DNA from: Sclerotinia nivalis
Lineage: Eukaryota; Ascomycota; Leotiomycetes; Helotiales; Sclerotiniaceae
DNA length: 64,000 bases
Assembly (NCBI GenBank): GCA_029531795.1
Contig: JAPEIS010000009.1
Span: 1,178,001-1,242,000 of the forward strand
Direction of reading: 5' to 3'
The notes under the pieces were generated by a model, which made no database searches, was not told the origin of the DNA, and worked only from the letters and a program-made list of their open reading frames with translations. Of the stretch, positions 33,179 to 45,329 are shown one piece after another. The stretch's first letter is position 1, and the number at the start of each line of letters is the position of its first letter. The translations under genes and the position numbers were made by a program.

Positions 33179-34079
33179 TCACGTCGCCATATAAGCCGCC
33201 GTATCCCCAACCAACGCATCCCTCTTCCTCTGCACCATCCTGGCCAACTTCGCTGCCGGATTCGGACAATTCCCAAGCACACATACATTATTTCCACAGC
33301 ACGTATCCCAAGCACAAACATAAGCATTTGGACAATCCCCATCATCATAACAATCTTTGGCCTCAGCACACTCAATATTTTCACCGCAGAAACCAAGTCC
33401 TGTAAAGGTATTGAAACAGAAACAGGTAGAATCGACAACGCATGGTTTAATGCCTTCTTCGCATTTAGTGGGGATGCAGGGAAATGTATTGCAGGTGCCG
33501 TGTTCACAGTAGCCGGTGTCGCAGACATAACCGCAGGAGCCACAGTTGAGGGAATCTTTCATGAGGGCTTTGCCTGTGGGGCAGACAGGGGGAAGGCCAG
33601 TGGTAACGGTGGAGGTGGTATACGTAGTGTAGGTCTGAGGTTTGGTTAGTAGGTACTTTTGAAAATATGTAGGTAATACATACAGGTACAGTCTCAGTGA
33701 TAGTGTCAGGCAAAATACCCCAACATGAACAAGCACTCGAATAGCGTGCTTCATTAGAGCAAGCAGTAGCATATGATGGAAGTGAAAAGGGAGTCGTTGC
33801 TACCGCTCGCTTTCCCACAGTCGATACTTCGGTAATTGTTGTCAAGATGGTGGAAGTAACGGTGACATTGATAATATCTACCGTACAGAAGTTTTCCATG
33901 TAATCAACACAATCATCATATGCTATGGCTTGCTGAAAAGGTCCACGAAAGTCTCCACTAACTGCACGATAACAATTATCTGCATTACAACCTGCAATTG
34001 CTGGAGTGGTAATGTTGGAAACATCTGCAATGCAGACTCTTATGATGAGAAGAAGAAGTATAAAAGAATTGTGCATCAT
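33179..34079 (-). CDS. Secreted Cys-rich protein, 2 exons
   Basis: A 283-residue predicted extracellular protein. Exons are 33684-34079 and 33179-33634; the intron has donor GTATGT, branch TACTAAC and acceptor CTCAG. Residues 1-19 form a signal peptide (hydrophobic FILLLLIIRVCIA). A Thr/Val-rich stretch follows, with the dibasic site TVGKRAVATT at about residue 91 that suits Kex2 processing. The C-terminal half is packed with cysteines, including NCGSCGYVCDTGYCEHGTCN, a pattern seen in several fungal wall-associated or secreted proteins, and ends CVLGNCPNPAAKLARMVQRK then a short tail. No catalytic domain or GPI signal is evident. It could be a wall protein, adhesin-like or effector-like protein; the sequence alone does not decide. 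Confidence 0.85.
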
Positions 34080-35326
34080 GAAGTCTTGTGATGAGTTCTG
34101 AATCGTAGGAGAAATCAGAAAGGAACTACCACGTTTTCATGATGGAAATGCTGAACATTTATAAGGAAAATTATGTGCCGTAAGGGATTTTTAGACCCTT
34201 ATAACGCCGTATCACATATGACTGGATCTTCCATATCTATCATAAATTTTAGCATCCCAATCGTTCCTTCGGGTGCCTGACCATGCGATTACTACCATGA
34301 AAAACATGGTATACGATGTACAAAACGAGGAGAATATCCAGGAACGACAATGAGGAAGGGCCGAGTATAACCATTTGGGTCCTTGTTCATGTTGTGAAAA
34401 ATGCCGTGTTCAAATACTTGCTCAGCTATTGAGTATCTTGAATGTTTTCGAGTAATGGAACTAACCACCTTAAACGATCGGAAATTTGCATGACCACGTT
34501 GACGACCCTACTGAATTTGCATCGAAATGATCATGATAGAACCATTATCATATCGAGTCTAGAGATAAGTTCTCGTTGTTTGCTTCATCGAGATGGAGGA
34601 GTGGGGTACGCTACACAAAACCCGTTGATATACAACCGTTTTTTATATGAACAGCGCGTTCACCAGCCAAAGTATACAATGCCAAGGTCGCAAGCAACAT
34701 GAGAGGTATTTTGAAGGCAAATCAACCCAGCTGGACATGAAAATCCCAGAAAGAAAATATTTTGGACGACTCCACTTGAGTAACAAACGAAAACATGTAA
34801 TGCAAGATCCCGCAGTGACCTGCCTCGGTCGCCTACAGGAAAAACATGCAAATTTCATGGAATTGAGTCACCAGATATTCCAACAAGTAGATTGTGTTAA
34901 TGTTGGTATCCTCCTCGGGATTCTTCTGGCCAAAGATAGTCACCGAGGAATAGGAGATGTTTGTAACAGCCTCAAGATTGTACTAGCCCCAATGTGAGGT
35001 CACCCGCACGGACATTCATGTATTACGTAATCATGAACATCATCAAAGACCAAATTCAAAGCTGGAATATACATGGGGTGATAACCATTCACACGCGGTA
35101 ATGGATTGAATTGAAGTAACATCGCATACTACATCACAACATTGGCAGTCTAGTTTCAAAACATGAATGAAATCATATTATTATTTGCTAATGATTGCTT
35201 TTTGCAGAATCCATCAATCAAATCACTTATCAGCCCAGGACTGGTAACGAGCGAGATTGTTTCGTTTTACGCAGTCAACCTTCGTATCGCCGAGCGCCAT
35301 TAATCATCTTGAAGACATCAAGAGAT
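34080..35326. other. Intergenic, no gene seen
   Basis: About 1.2 kb. A 116-codon plus-strand frame (34647-34997) has overlapping antisense frames and no domain; I regard it as chance. Confidence 0.5.
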
Positions 35327-35810
35327 CTAAGAAGATCCAGTATTGGAAGATCTTCCTCCCTTCTTGCCAGCCTCGTGTGGGTCAACCTTGCCGTGTGCGA
35401 ATTCTGCGACAGACGTTATTATCAAATACATATGAAGGAGAGTATTGAAGTGGAGTGAAGGGAAACTTACGGCCTCCACCACTGCTGCCACTGCTGCCGC
35501 CCTCGTTCTCGTAGCTCTCATCGGTATCAGGGCTACCTGTGGCATGTCCACCTTTGGCTCCAGCCTCCTGTTATGAGAGGAAGTGGTTAGCGACTGAAAC
35601 ATGTAGAGGATATAATACACATTAGGTAGGAAGGTAAGTGATGCCTACATGTGGATCAACTTGGCCGTAGGCGAACTCGCCAGTGCCAACTCTCTTGTCT
35701 GGAGTACCGTCTTCCTTGAGACCCTCGTGCTCTATGAAAGATGTTAGGAACATGGCATGGCATTGAAGGGCGGAAAACAAATTACCAGTGGGCTTGTATT
35801 TGTCGCTCAT
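35327..35810 (-). CDS. KGG-repeat stress/conidiation-type small protein, 4 exons
   Basis: A 93-residue hydrophilic protein encoded by exons 35786-35810, 35649-35731, 35471-35567 and 35327-35403, all with GT-AG borders and correct phases. After MSDKYKPTEHEGLKEDGTPDKR it has two copies of a FA(Y/H)G(Q/K)VDPHEAG(A/K)KGG unit, one bridging exons 2-3 and one in exon 4, separated by a Gly/Ser spacer. The unit resembles the KGG (stress-induced acidophilic repeat) motif found in desiccation- and conidiation-related proteins. It is probably intrinsically disordered and stress- or spore-associated, by family analogy. The first intron interrupts codon 9, leaving a 25-nt first coding exon. Confidence 0.85.
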
Positions 35811-37685
35811 TTTGAAGTTTATTAAAGGTTTGATTGAAGTGTTGTTTTATTGAGTATTGTTCAAATGGTGTTATGCTAAATTTGAGTTGCTTGGAAGGAA
35901 TTGAATGTGATTGACGAGGAAGCATCCAAATCTTATATAGCAAAAGCTCAGTGTCCTTGCCGACTCCTATCCCTTGCTTCGGAGCATAAACTCCTGTTAG
36001 GGATCAACAGGAGGTGAGTGAATGATGCTATGATTGGTGTGATAACATGTTTGATATTCAGATTCAGAAATGAAGACTTAGTCAAAAATGAAGTAATATC
36101 TTGTTCTGAACAAAGCAAGCTCAATGGATGATGGTATGCGGCGCACGTTTGTGTAACAACATAACGCAATAGATCTATCAAAATTTTAATCATGATAAAA
36201 TCATATCATAGAATTATGATGTCAATCCGTAAAGCTGTACCTGACGTCCGCCTAGGTAATGATTGGAGGAAAAGGATGTTTACCCCTCTATGCACCAACC
36301 TTGGTTACCAGCTCCAATACCGGATTCTTTGAAAAGCCTTAAAAAGCAATTCATAAAGTCGGTATGAGAAATATGACTAAATTGATGCGTAGTTCTATTT
36401 ACTCGATAGAGCTTTTGAAGGGTCTAGATGTTGATCTATTAAAAATATCCGATTCATAGATGCAAGCCTCTGATGAAACCGGCAACAGAACGAACACGAA
36501 CACGAAATGAACGTGTCTTACCGTGTGGAGGATCACGCTGTCATGTGATTGATGATCAGCACATCGTAATTGCTTTTTCACCAAGGAAACTTTGGAAGGT
36601 TATGCAAAAGAGTAAACGTTAGAAAAATGATGAGTGTTCTGCTAGCCCTTTGCAATACGGATCTCTTTTCGTAAGTATCCTCCGCATCTGAGATCATGGA
36701 ATGCAGGGCTGTAGGAGTTATTTTTTTTCCATGGCACACAGGAAACTGCGGAATCATCCAAGGATGGAAGGAAGGAATAGCAGCAGTAGAACCATTCTGT
36801 TCTGGCCACCGTTTATCCCTTTCTGCTCACTTCATTATCGCTGCCCTGAAAATGACATGCAGGCCATTATGGCCATGAAGTATGTCTTGAAACAGTAGGA
36901 GAATACTGCACAATACCACTCCACCAGCAAGTACACTTTATGAGAATCAACACCATCACACCGTAGTATCATACATAACTCTCTCCCATTTCCAATTTAC
37001 CATGAAGTTCCAAGTGGAGCAAGGAGTTTGGTCAAATGGGATGGACGTCTGGTCCTTCTTATTCATGATTATCATATATTACAGTCTAGAGATTTTCCGC
37101 TGTGTTATTCCATTTGGGTCTTTATCACTTGATAGAAACCGTTGTTTATTTATTGGACCCAAGGAGAGTGATATGATATAAATACTAGCCGCTGTGAAGT
37201 TTCAAGAAGCTTCATGATTCGAGTGAATTTAAATAGCTTGAAATTATTCATACTTATATCACATAAAATTTCGAGTCACCCACGTTGTATGGCAAACTTT
37301 TAGTATGCCATTGCTTCGAAGTCATCGATATTCTGGGAGTGTTCAATACAAGGTGTTTGTGTACTCAAAGAATCATCCTTATTCACTTATTGACAAGCTT
37401 GATTGGAACTTTGTTTGAGTAAAACAAAAAGTCCTACCTCACAGCTGGAAACCTTGGATCTAGGATCCTTTACACAGTACCTAGATATGAAATGCCATCA
37501 CAGAAGACAGAAACAAAAAAAACACATGTATGCCTGTCAGGCCAACACAAACCACTGACTTGTTATTTGTTCCATGAAAACCCCATAACCATCCCATCAA
37601 CCCCATTCACTCATCCAATCTCTCAATCTCATTTCCGCAACCTCCAAGCCCCCTCACACCATTTTCTTTTTTTAATAAAAAAAAC
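35811..37685. other. Intergenic, 1.9 kb
   Basis: Promoters of the flanking divergent genes are expected here. AT-rich, no recognised gene or RNA. Confidence 0.5.
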
Positions 37686-38311
37686 ATGAAACCAAAATCA
37701 TGGCTCAACATCTTCCGACCCAAAAAACAATTCACAAGAACAATCTCCACTCTCACAATGTCTTTCCCAACCGACTTCACTCAATCCTCCAACAAGAAAA
37801 AGAAAAACAATCAGAAAACTGGCGCGAAGAAGTGCTTCGCTAGATATAATAGTAATTACACCTTACCCTCAATCGACATGTCGACGCTCGGTTTCGAAAT
37901 CTTCGAAGATGCACGATGTGCTATCTGTGATGGAGATTTGGATCCCAAAGAAAACAGTAAGTCTCCCTTTCACCAACCCGCATTTCCACACTCTAACAAA
38001 CCCTCCCCCAAGATCCACCGACCCCCCAAAACCCACAACTCTGCCCCCCCTGCCAAAACCAAATCACACACCTAAAACTCGAATACGAAACCCTCAAACG
38101 GGAAAAACGTGAGCAGCAAATTGAAGAGCTGGATAAGGCGATCGAGGCTCATCATGCACAAGCGGAGTTGAAGAAGGTACTGAGTGATGGGAATAGGGCG
38201 TTGAGGGGGGAGATTGAGGAGATTGAGCGGGGGGTTAGGGTGCAGGAGGAGGTTAATGCGGAGATGAGGAGGGGGATGAGGATGGGGGAGGAGAGGGATA
38301 GAGAGGGTTGA
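37686..38311 (+). CDS. Small CxxC / coiled-coil protein, 2 exons
   Basis: A 189-residue protein; exon 1 37686-37956, exon 2 38013-38311, intron of 56 nt with donor GTAAGT, branch CTCTAAC and acceptor CAAG. Splicing brings together CAICDGDLDPKENNPP and LCPPCQNQITHLKLE, so two CxxC pairs lie about 20 residues apart, as in a small zinc-binding fold. They are followed by a strongly charged Glu/Lys/Arg coiled coil to the C-terminus. The N-terminus is basic and Lys-rich (SSNKKKKNNQK). An alternative start is Met26 at 37761. No family was recognised; the layout suggests a nuclear or scaffold protein, which is a guess. Confidence 0.7.
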
Positions 38312-39112
38312 GGTCTGTGGAGGGTGGGGGGTTGGATGGGATAGAGTGGGGTTGATTGATCGCAATGTAGCTGATGAGTCAAGGTTCGCAATAAGAACCA
38401 TAAACTACAAGTCTTCAGAACAGAACTATCCAGGAGAGGATTTTGAGAATTTTTAATAATTTTTAATATACCCAACTGGCGTTTGGTGTTTAAATTTCAA
38501 CTAGGCAGGATCCTTGCATAAATTACTGTCTCATTAATGCTGCCTTTCTATTTATTATGTGTTATAGAACCATGTTTACGTTAGTACTTTATTATCAGTT
38601 ATGATCTACAGTATCTGTCTTCTTTTTCTTTGGGATTATGGTTTAAATGTCTTGTGGTCACGCTACTAGTAATTATTCTTTTGATTCTATGTATAATCAA
38701 GCGTGAAGAGTGTTCTCATCCTTCAAAAAAACATCTGCACATCCAAAGACTCCCCAGACAATCAAAACACCCAAGTAATTTTGCGTGAGTCAGTCATTGC
38801 TGAGATAAGATATTGAATTCCTCATATACGGTTATGATATCTAACGCTAGCGTAAATGGGGGTTTTTCAGTATCCTTCCTTGCAGCAACACATCCTTGAC
38901 AACCAACCCATCTCATATGTACAAGAGTCCCACCATCATCCATCATCCATAATCCAAGTGCAAAAGGTACCACAATAAAAGGAAAACAAGTTAGAAACCA
39001 GGGTATCATTTCCCAAACCCGCTCTGCTCCGTTGTAAATGCAATATCCACATCCCTCCCTCAAAACTTAAAGAAACACACGACGCCCACGAAATCTGTCT
39101 CCATCCTCCTAT
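38312..39112. other. Intergenic, probable 3' UTRs
   Basis: About 800 bases between convergent genes. A minus-strand frame at 38794-39063 (89 codons) contains a hydrophobic stretch WFLTCFPFIVVPFALGLW and starts 50 bases after the TBC gene stop. It may be chance within a 3' UTR or a small membrane protein. Confidence 0.45.
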
Positions 39113-42100
39113 CTAATCCACATCATCATCTACCGGCATCGGACTCCTAACCGTCAATTCACCCGATTCATCACTTCCCGCATCCTTATCCTTCGTTGGC
39201 GATGAAACCGAGATTTCCGGGCTCGACTCTAACGCCGCGATCCTCTCAGCTTTCCTTGCTGCATTTCTAGCTTCACGTTGTTTAACTAAATCCTTTTCTG
39301 CTTCGATAGCTTTTGCTCTTCTAATCTCGATCTCATTTCTCTTAACCACTTTGCGTAATCCTTCTGACGCATGAATCAATCCATCGATACTAATAGCATG
39401 GTTTGTCATCTGATGATTAATATACGTATACACGTTTGCTGGCGATGAGCATTGGAGTAATTGTTGTTCGTTGAGTTTTAATAGAGCGAGCGCGACTTGG
39501 AAGAGGAATGTGCTACCATCGTTCATACATAGTACAACGTCCCAGACTCTGAATAGAGCTTCAGCGGAGAGACAATCGGTAAAGACGCTGAGGAACCATT
39601 GGAATGTGAGGGCTTCGAGCTCAATGCATAGGTCATCTAGATGTTGGGATAATTTGGGGAGGATTTCGGCGACGTATTGTCGTAGAACTTGTTGGTCTGC
39701 TCTGGAGGCTAGAAGACTGTGATCGTAATATCCAGGTGGTAGGGTATGCTCGATGATACTTGTCAAAACCCAGAAAGCATCCTCTGCTGTTGGCATAATA
39801 AGCAGTAGACATGCAGTGATTAAATTCATCCCTTGACAATACCCAACTTCATAGTTTCTTCTAGAGTAAGCTAGGAGTACTTCGTTTAGTTTAGCGACTC
39901 CAGGACCTTTTCGAAAGAAAATATTATCCGTCAATGTACGATTGATATCCATTTGAATTTGAGCAACAACAGCCGGATCATCATCTTCCTCACTACGAGC
40001 TATCAAATCATCATAGTAGCCTGGGATACGCATTGCAGAAGCTCCAGAGCATTCAGCCCATATTTTAGCTCTGTATGCTACCGGAATACCACCAAGAACT
40101 AAATTCTTGAACTCATTCCACTTGGCACGACCGACCTTGCCTTTGTTACCCAAACCAGAGACACCAATCATTTCACCATCTGCTAGGCTTGCTTCCGGCA
40201 TAATTGCTATAGGTCGCTGTGATCGAGAGTCTGTATTTAAGGCAAGAGCAGCGGCCGCCGCCTCTCCTTCACGTTTGCGTTCAGCTCTAACTTTGCGAAG
40301 AAAATCATTCCACCGCACGGTTTTCTCTCTTTGCAAAGAATCATGAACTTCGCCAAGTTGCTGTAGCAATAATTTTACCGGTTCAGTGTCTTCTGTTGGA
40401 GGAACTGGCGTAGAGGGCGTCGAGGGAGTAGCCTTCGAGATTGTGGCGGTATCTGATGCGATGGATAATGCAGGGGCTGATGTAGTCGTCAAAGGAACAA
40501 ATCCTCTTTCTTCGGTTAGGATCCCAGGGGATCTTGGCACCTCGCCTCCTTCCATAACTTCAAATGCAGGCATACTACCTGATGGTGTATGAGCTAGTAA
40601 CTCCGTGGGAAATGTTGCGATTTTGAGATAGTCCTGCCAACGTTTGACAGGCTTGTCTTCATCATCACCCTTGTCGTCAGTTGCTGTAGATCCAGGTGAC
40701 TCAAGATGAAAATCATCGATATCCTCTCCTTCAGCTACTGCTGCAGACATTGTGTTACTTCTCCCACCATTAAGCATTTCTACACGACTACCTCTCTTGC
40801 CCTTTCGCATCCTCTCAGCTGCTTCTCTTTGCCTCTTCTTGCGTCGTTGATCATATATAAATCCGAATCGGTCAATTAGAAACTCTTTGTTGTTATAGTT
40901 TCTGTATTGCATCAAGGTTGGCGGTTGGTCTTCTGGTGCTAAAATAGTGTCCATCTCAACGGGGCCAAAATTTTCACTGCCTGCTATACTAGAACCCTGC
41001 GGACTAGCCCCCATTGTATCCCACCTCTCCTGCGCGGCAACAGTCGTATTTTGTGTCAACGGGGTAGGATTGCGTATGGCTCTAGGGTTCATTTTTGGTG
41101 CCGCTCGAGCAGACATTGTGCTTTTGGTACTGGTTCTAGAACGTGTACGACCTGATGGTTCGGTTTCAGCACTGTTAGACCTGCCACGACGGGGTTTACC
41201 ATCCGAATCACGAGCGGTCGAGGTACCGGCAACGAGCTTTAATGCTAAAGTCGCTAGACTAGATTGTTTTCTCTGCCGATTGCCAGCTATTGAACCATTA
41301 CTTGGAGGGCGGCTTAAGCTTTCCAGTGAGGATACAGCATCTGGTGGGTGAAAAAGATCATTCTGTAGAATTGTGCGTCGACCTGGACCCCCGCTTCGTA
41401 CATGAACGGTTGCGCCGTTAGTGATCGCGTCCCCATTTATGCTACTTGCCCGGCTGGTTGTACGACTTGTTTTACTTGTCCCACCCCAAATATAATCCTT
41501 CCAACCTCTTGACGTTCCAGATATTGCCTTATCCAGCGCGGGTTCTTTGGCGCGTATTGTAGCATCATTTTCTATACCGTCCAATTCACCTGCAACCACT
41601 GTTTCACTCATGGCATCGTTCATCAAAACCTCCAATGCAGACTCGCTTGAGGGAACGGGGGTACCAGAGATCTTGCGTTCGCCTTCGATGGTTCGCAGAC
41701 GAGTTTCTAAATCCAGGTTCGATAGACCACATTCCAAGATAATTTTCCTTAATGACCTCTCCCTTTCTTCTGCTTTGCGCCTGAGAGCAGCTATTTGCGC
41801 ATCTCGCCTAGCTAAATCCTCTGCAATCTGTCTAACCAGCTTAACAGCCCCATTCCTTGCTATCAATCTCTCGATATGTTCGTCGTTTGCATGATGTACC
41901 GATCCAGGTATATGGGTAGAGCCTAAGGGCGCATCGTCGAACAGGGCACTACGGCTGTGCGAAAAGGAAGAGGATGTAGTTAAGCTATCGACCATAGAAT
42001 TTGCAGCGGAAGCTTTTCGATTCGCCGTTCCATCGTTTGCAGGTAGTATAAAATGGGATCGTTCATGTGTTGGCGAGTCACCGGAGAAGGAGGGGAAGGA

Positions 42101-42505
42101 AGTCAATGATTTATCCGATATCGATGATGCAGAACTCGATATTTGCGAAACAAGTCTTCGTGACTTTCCGCGTACTGTCTGCGATCGTTGACTCCTCATA
42201 GATGCTGCTGAGGCTGTTCTGGAAAGGTTCCCCGTAATATCATTTTCCATCGCTGCGGTATCTTGGTTGATATCAAGAATTGATTCCTCCCATTTGTTCC
42301 AGTTATATTCACTTTCCTCTTGATATCTCAAAACAGAATTCGTAAAGGACTGAGAAGAAGAAGAAACATAAGAAGATTCTGTAAAGGCGGGACTTTGGAA
42401 TAAGAAAATTTGTTCTTGTAATATATGGAAATTAGTAGGTGGTATCGATTTGTATTCGTAGTTGCTAAAGGCCTTTTTTGTTAATAAAGGTCGAGACATC
42501 ATCAC
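39113..42505 (-). CDS. TBC-domain Rab GTPase-activating protein
   Basis: Single-exon protein of 1,130 residues. Roughly residues 800-1030 form a TBC domain that stimulates GTP hydrolysis by Rab-family GTPases in membrane traffic. Both catalytic fingers are present: the arginine finger IQMDINRTL (IxxDxxR) and the glutamine finger YEVGYCQGMN (YxQG), followed by AEALFRVWDVVL. The domain begins with the typical GGIPVAYRAKIW. The N-terminal 750 residues are Ser-rich and probably disordered, with a short coiled coil at about residues 215-260 (LVRQIAEDLARRDAQIAALR). A second Glu/Ala/Arg helix follows the TBC domain. Fungal Gyp-type RabGAPs share this layout; the specific Rab cannot be told. The start MMMSRPLL could be replaced by Met2 or Met3. 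Confidence 0.92.
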   Translation of the reverse strand: MMMSRPLLTKKAFSNYEYKSIPPTNFHILQEQIFLFQSPAFTESSYVSSSSQSFTNSVLRYQEESEYNWNKWEESILDINQDTAAMENDITGNLSRTASAASMRSQRSQTVRGKSRRLVSQISSSASSISDKSLTSFPSFSGDSPTHERSHFILPANDGTANRKASAANSMVDSLTTSSSFSHSRSALFDDAPLGSTHIPGSVHHANDEHIERLIARNGAVKLVRQIAEDLARRDAQIAALRRKAEERERSLRKIILECGLSNLDLETRLRTIEGERKISGTPVPSSESALEVLMNDAMSETVVAGELDGIENDATIRAKEPALDKAISGTSRGWKDYIWGGTSKTSRTTSRASSINGDAITNGATVHVRSGGPGRRTILQNDLFHPPDAVSSLESLSRPPSNGSIAGNRQRKQSSLATLALKLVAGTSTARDSDGKPRRGRSNSAETEPSGRTRSRTSTKSTMSARAAPKMNPRAIRNPTPLTQNTTVAAQERWDTMGASPQGSSIAGSENFGPVEMDTILAPEDQPPTLMQYRNYNNKEFLIDRFGFIYDQRRKKRQREAAERMRKGKRGSRVEMLNGGRSNTMSAAVAEGEDIDDFHLESPGSTATDDKGDDEDKPVKRWQDYLKIATFPTELLAHTPSGSMPAFEVMEGGEVPRSPGILTEERGFVPLTTTSAPALSIASDTATISKATPSTPSTPVPPTEDTEPVKLLLQQLGEVHDSLQREKTVRWNDFLRKVRAERKREGEAAAAALALNTDSRSQRPIAIMPEASLADGEMIGVSGLGNKGKVGRAKWNEFKNLVLGGIPVAYRAKIWAECSGASAMRIPGYYDDLIARSEEDDDPAVVAQIQMDINRTLTDNIFFRKGPGVAKLNEVLLAYSRRNYEVGYCQGMNLITACLLLIMPTAEDAFWVLTSIIEHTLPPGYYDHSLLASRADQQVLRQYVAEILPKLSQHLDDLCIELEALTFQWFLSVFTDCLSAEALFRVWDVVLCMNDGSTFLFQVALALLKLNEQQLLQCSSPANVYTYINHQMTNHAISIDGLIHASEGLRKVVKRNEIEIRRAKAIEAEKDLVKQREARNAARKAERIAALESSPEISVSSPTKDKDAGSDESGELTVRSPMPVDDDVD

Positions 42506-43221
42506 TATTTGGCGGCACTATCTCGCGTATTTTGTAGCACAAACAGCCCAATCGAAACTCAAAAACTTACATATAAAAAATCAAGAGCTTTCTTCAATTA
42601 TTATACAGCCAACGGAAATATGAAGTTTATACCTGGGTCATCATTCTGTATGAAACGATTCATGCTCTTCTACTTTCGGAAGACGTGATTCTGCATCCTA
42701 TGAGCCAATTTTTGTCTTAGAAATGGCGCATATCAGTTCTGTTGGTTTTGTTGCTTTCTCTCTCCTAATGAATACCACCGTGTGTTACGAAGTATCACTA
42801 CTCCGGTCTCCTCTTTTGGTGATCACATATGCAGACGCTCACATTTTGCATATGTTACTATTTGAAAATAGACAAGGCAGACAGATCAATGTGATTGAAG
42901 GATCATAGGATTGAAACATTGGGATCGAAACATTGCTGTATATTGAAGCGCTCGCTCACTCAAAGACAGAGAGCTTAGAATACGATACATATCGAAAAGC
43001 AGCACTGATAATTTACAAAGGCGTGATAGGGCGGCGGAAGGCCGAGGCAATTTACCCCAGACTTCGTCGGGAACAACCTGCAGATTCCCCGCCTTAATAC
43101 TTTCGGTATCTCTCCTTATTTGAAGGAAGACATAATTTTACTGTTTCTCTTCTTTTTGTTGTTGAATCTTGTTTTGAATTTGATATTATCTCATGAAAGA
43201 TAATACTATTGATACCCAAAT
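42506..43221. promoter_or_regulatory. Divergent promoter region between TBC gene and SDR gene
   Basis: About 700 bases separating two divergent genes. No specific regulator site recognised. The leader just upstream of 43222 is AT-rich. Confidence 0.45.
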
Positions 43222-44266
43222 ATGTCCGCGTCCGCAAAGAGAAGACTCGCAGCACTTTCCGAGCAGCTTGTGAAACCAATTGGAGATCAGGGAACCTTTG
43301 AAAATATTCCGATTCTCAAGAAAATCGCACCAGATTCAACAGGTCCGAGAGTGAAAGGCAAAGTAGTCATTGTGACAGGTCATCATTTTCGCTCCAGACC
43401 CAATTCTATAGTATTGACATAGTGCAGGAACCAATAGTCCTTTGGGAATCGGACGAGCATCAGCACATCAGTTTGCACAGAATGGCGCAAGAGCTGTATA
43501 CATATGCGATTACAACGATTCAAATCTCGAAACGCATAAACGGGAGCTTGCATCATTATACCCAGATGTCGAAGTACACACGCGGAAGTTTGATGCGGCA
43601 GATGAACAATCTGTGAAGGAAGTTATTGATCATGCGGTAAAGACATATGGGAGATTGGATATCTTCTTTGCGAATGCGGGAGTAGTAGGCACAAATAAAC
43701 TATTTACGGATATTTCCGCAGATGAAGTTTTGTCTACTTTGCGGACAAATGTCGTCAGGTAGATATCTATTGAATCCTGGGCAAAATCGCGTACTAATAT
43801 CAAAAATAGCGTAGCTATGGCAGCCAAATATTCAGCACCGGCCATGATGCTAACATCATCGGATAAGCAATACCCATCCGGCAGTATAATAGCCACAGCT
43901 TCAGTCGCTGGTCTCCGTTCCAATGCCGGTTCCAGCGACTACTCGGCCTCCAAATCCGGCGTTATCTCATTAGCCCAAACAATATCTTATCAGCTAGCAG
44001 GCACGGGAATTCGCGTCAATGCCATCTGTCCTGGCGTCATTGAAACAGGTATGACGGCACCAATGTATGAAGCCGCAAGAGCTAGAGGCTCAGAAAAGAA
44101 AATTGGTCAATTGAATCCGCTGGGAAGAGGTGCGCACGCGGATGAAGTAGCGAGGGTAGCGTTATTTTTGGGGAGTGAGGAGAGTAGTTATGTGAATGGT
44201 CAAGCTTGGGCTGTAGATGGCGGTCTTAGTGCTGGGCATCCTTTTGTTCCGGGAAAGTTGGGTTGA
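43222..44266 (+). CDS. Classical short-chain dehydrogenase/reductase, 3 exons
   Basis: NAD(P)-dependent SDR of 314 residues; exons 43222-43378, 43428-43758 and 43810-44266, total divisible by three. The cofactor motif VVIVTGTNSPLGIGRASA is cut by the first intron inside the Gly codon. NAG is seen in FFANAGVVG, the catalytic Ser in SVAGL, Tyr and Lys in SDYSASKSG, and the C-terminal VNAICPGVIETGM and YVNGQAWAVDGG are typical. The N-terminal 40 residues ahead of the Rossmann fold are longer than in minimal SDRs. Substrate unknown. The second intron joins NVVS to VAMAAKYSA. Confidence 0.92.
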
Positions 44267-45329
44267 GATGAAGATGGATCTTAGATTGCTGAATCTCGAA
44301 GATGGTTTTTTTATTCAACAAGTGTCAATTCTGTGTGATTTTCATACAACCTCCAAGTTGGAGGAAGATCTAAAACTATAATGTTATTTTACCTCGCACA
44401 TGATGATAACCTCCCCACATTGTCTCCCAGTTCCTATGCTCACCCATTCACTTCAAACATACATCAATGCAATAATACTTCTGTCACATACGACCATAGA
44501 CTGAAGAGAATTGGGCATCCCGTCCGCTCTGCCATACACAAGCTTCAGATCGGCGAATTAGTAGTTGGGTGGGTGACCACCAGCGAATCCTCGCTGTTGT
44601 ATGTTTCTGGGTTTCTTTTTTTGCCATTTTTTCCTCTTCTTGTGATTTAGGGAAATCGTGTTTGAAGAAAGGATATTGATGGTGCCGGGAAAGGGAGGTG
44701 GGGCGGGATCGAAATAGTGATAGCGTGGGAATTTGTTTTGGGATCGATAAAGTCGATGGGTGGGAGAATGGGAGGAGAGGGAGGAGCGGAAAATTGGGGG
44801 AGAGGGAGGGATTAGGTAGAACTAGTATATGATCCTCTACCTTTTATATGTCTAGTAACACCTATCAACAATCTCGAAACTCACTGGAAGCACCTATCTA
44901 TCAGTAAATCGACTTTTCTTTCTTTTCTTTCTGGTGGATTCCTACAGGGCCAGGAATTGGGGACTTGAAAATAAGCTCACTGGATGATGGTTACTTTTAA
45001 TACCCGGTGAGCTTCCCTTACTACCGCATTTTAAATTTTCTGGGAGCAGGTTGATATTGGAGGAGAGACTGATTTGCCCCAGTGAAACTTTGTGAACTAT
45101 CCATATAAACTCAAGTCAGCCAATGAATGTTTTGTTAGCGGCTCCACGAGTAGCCTCGTCTCTATTTACAGCCCCGCGCTAGCTAGCTTCAGGCACACTA
45201 GCTGCAAGGCTACAATAATAATTTTGCTTTCCGATAACGAGAATTTAACAGAGCCATCATTGATACAACATTACCATATTCATAAATTATCGATACAATA
45301 TTAATCAAATTAATACATTCTTTTCTACA
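44267..45329. other. Intergenic, no gene seen
   Basis: About 1.06 kb between the SDR and BCD1 genes; the last 60 bases are an AT-rich leader. No domain-bearing frame. Confidence 0.5.

Noticed and set aside
34647..34997. 116-codon plus-strand frame
   Set aside because: Overlapped by two antisense frames and lacking any domain.
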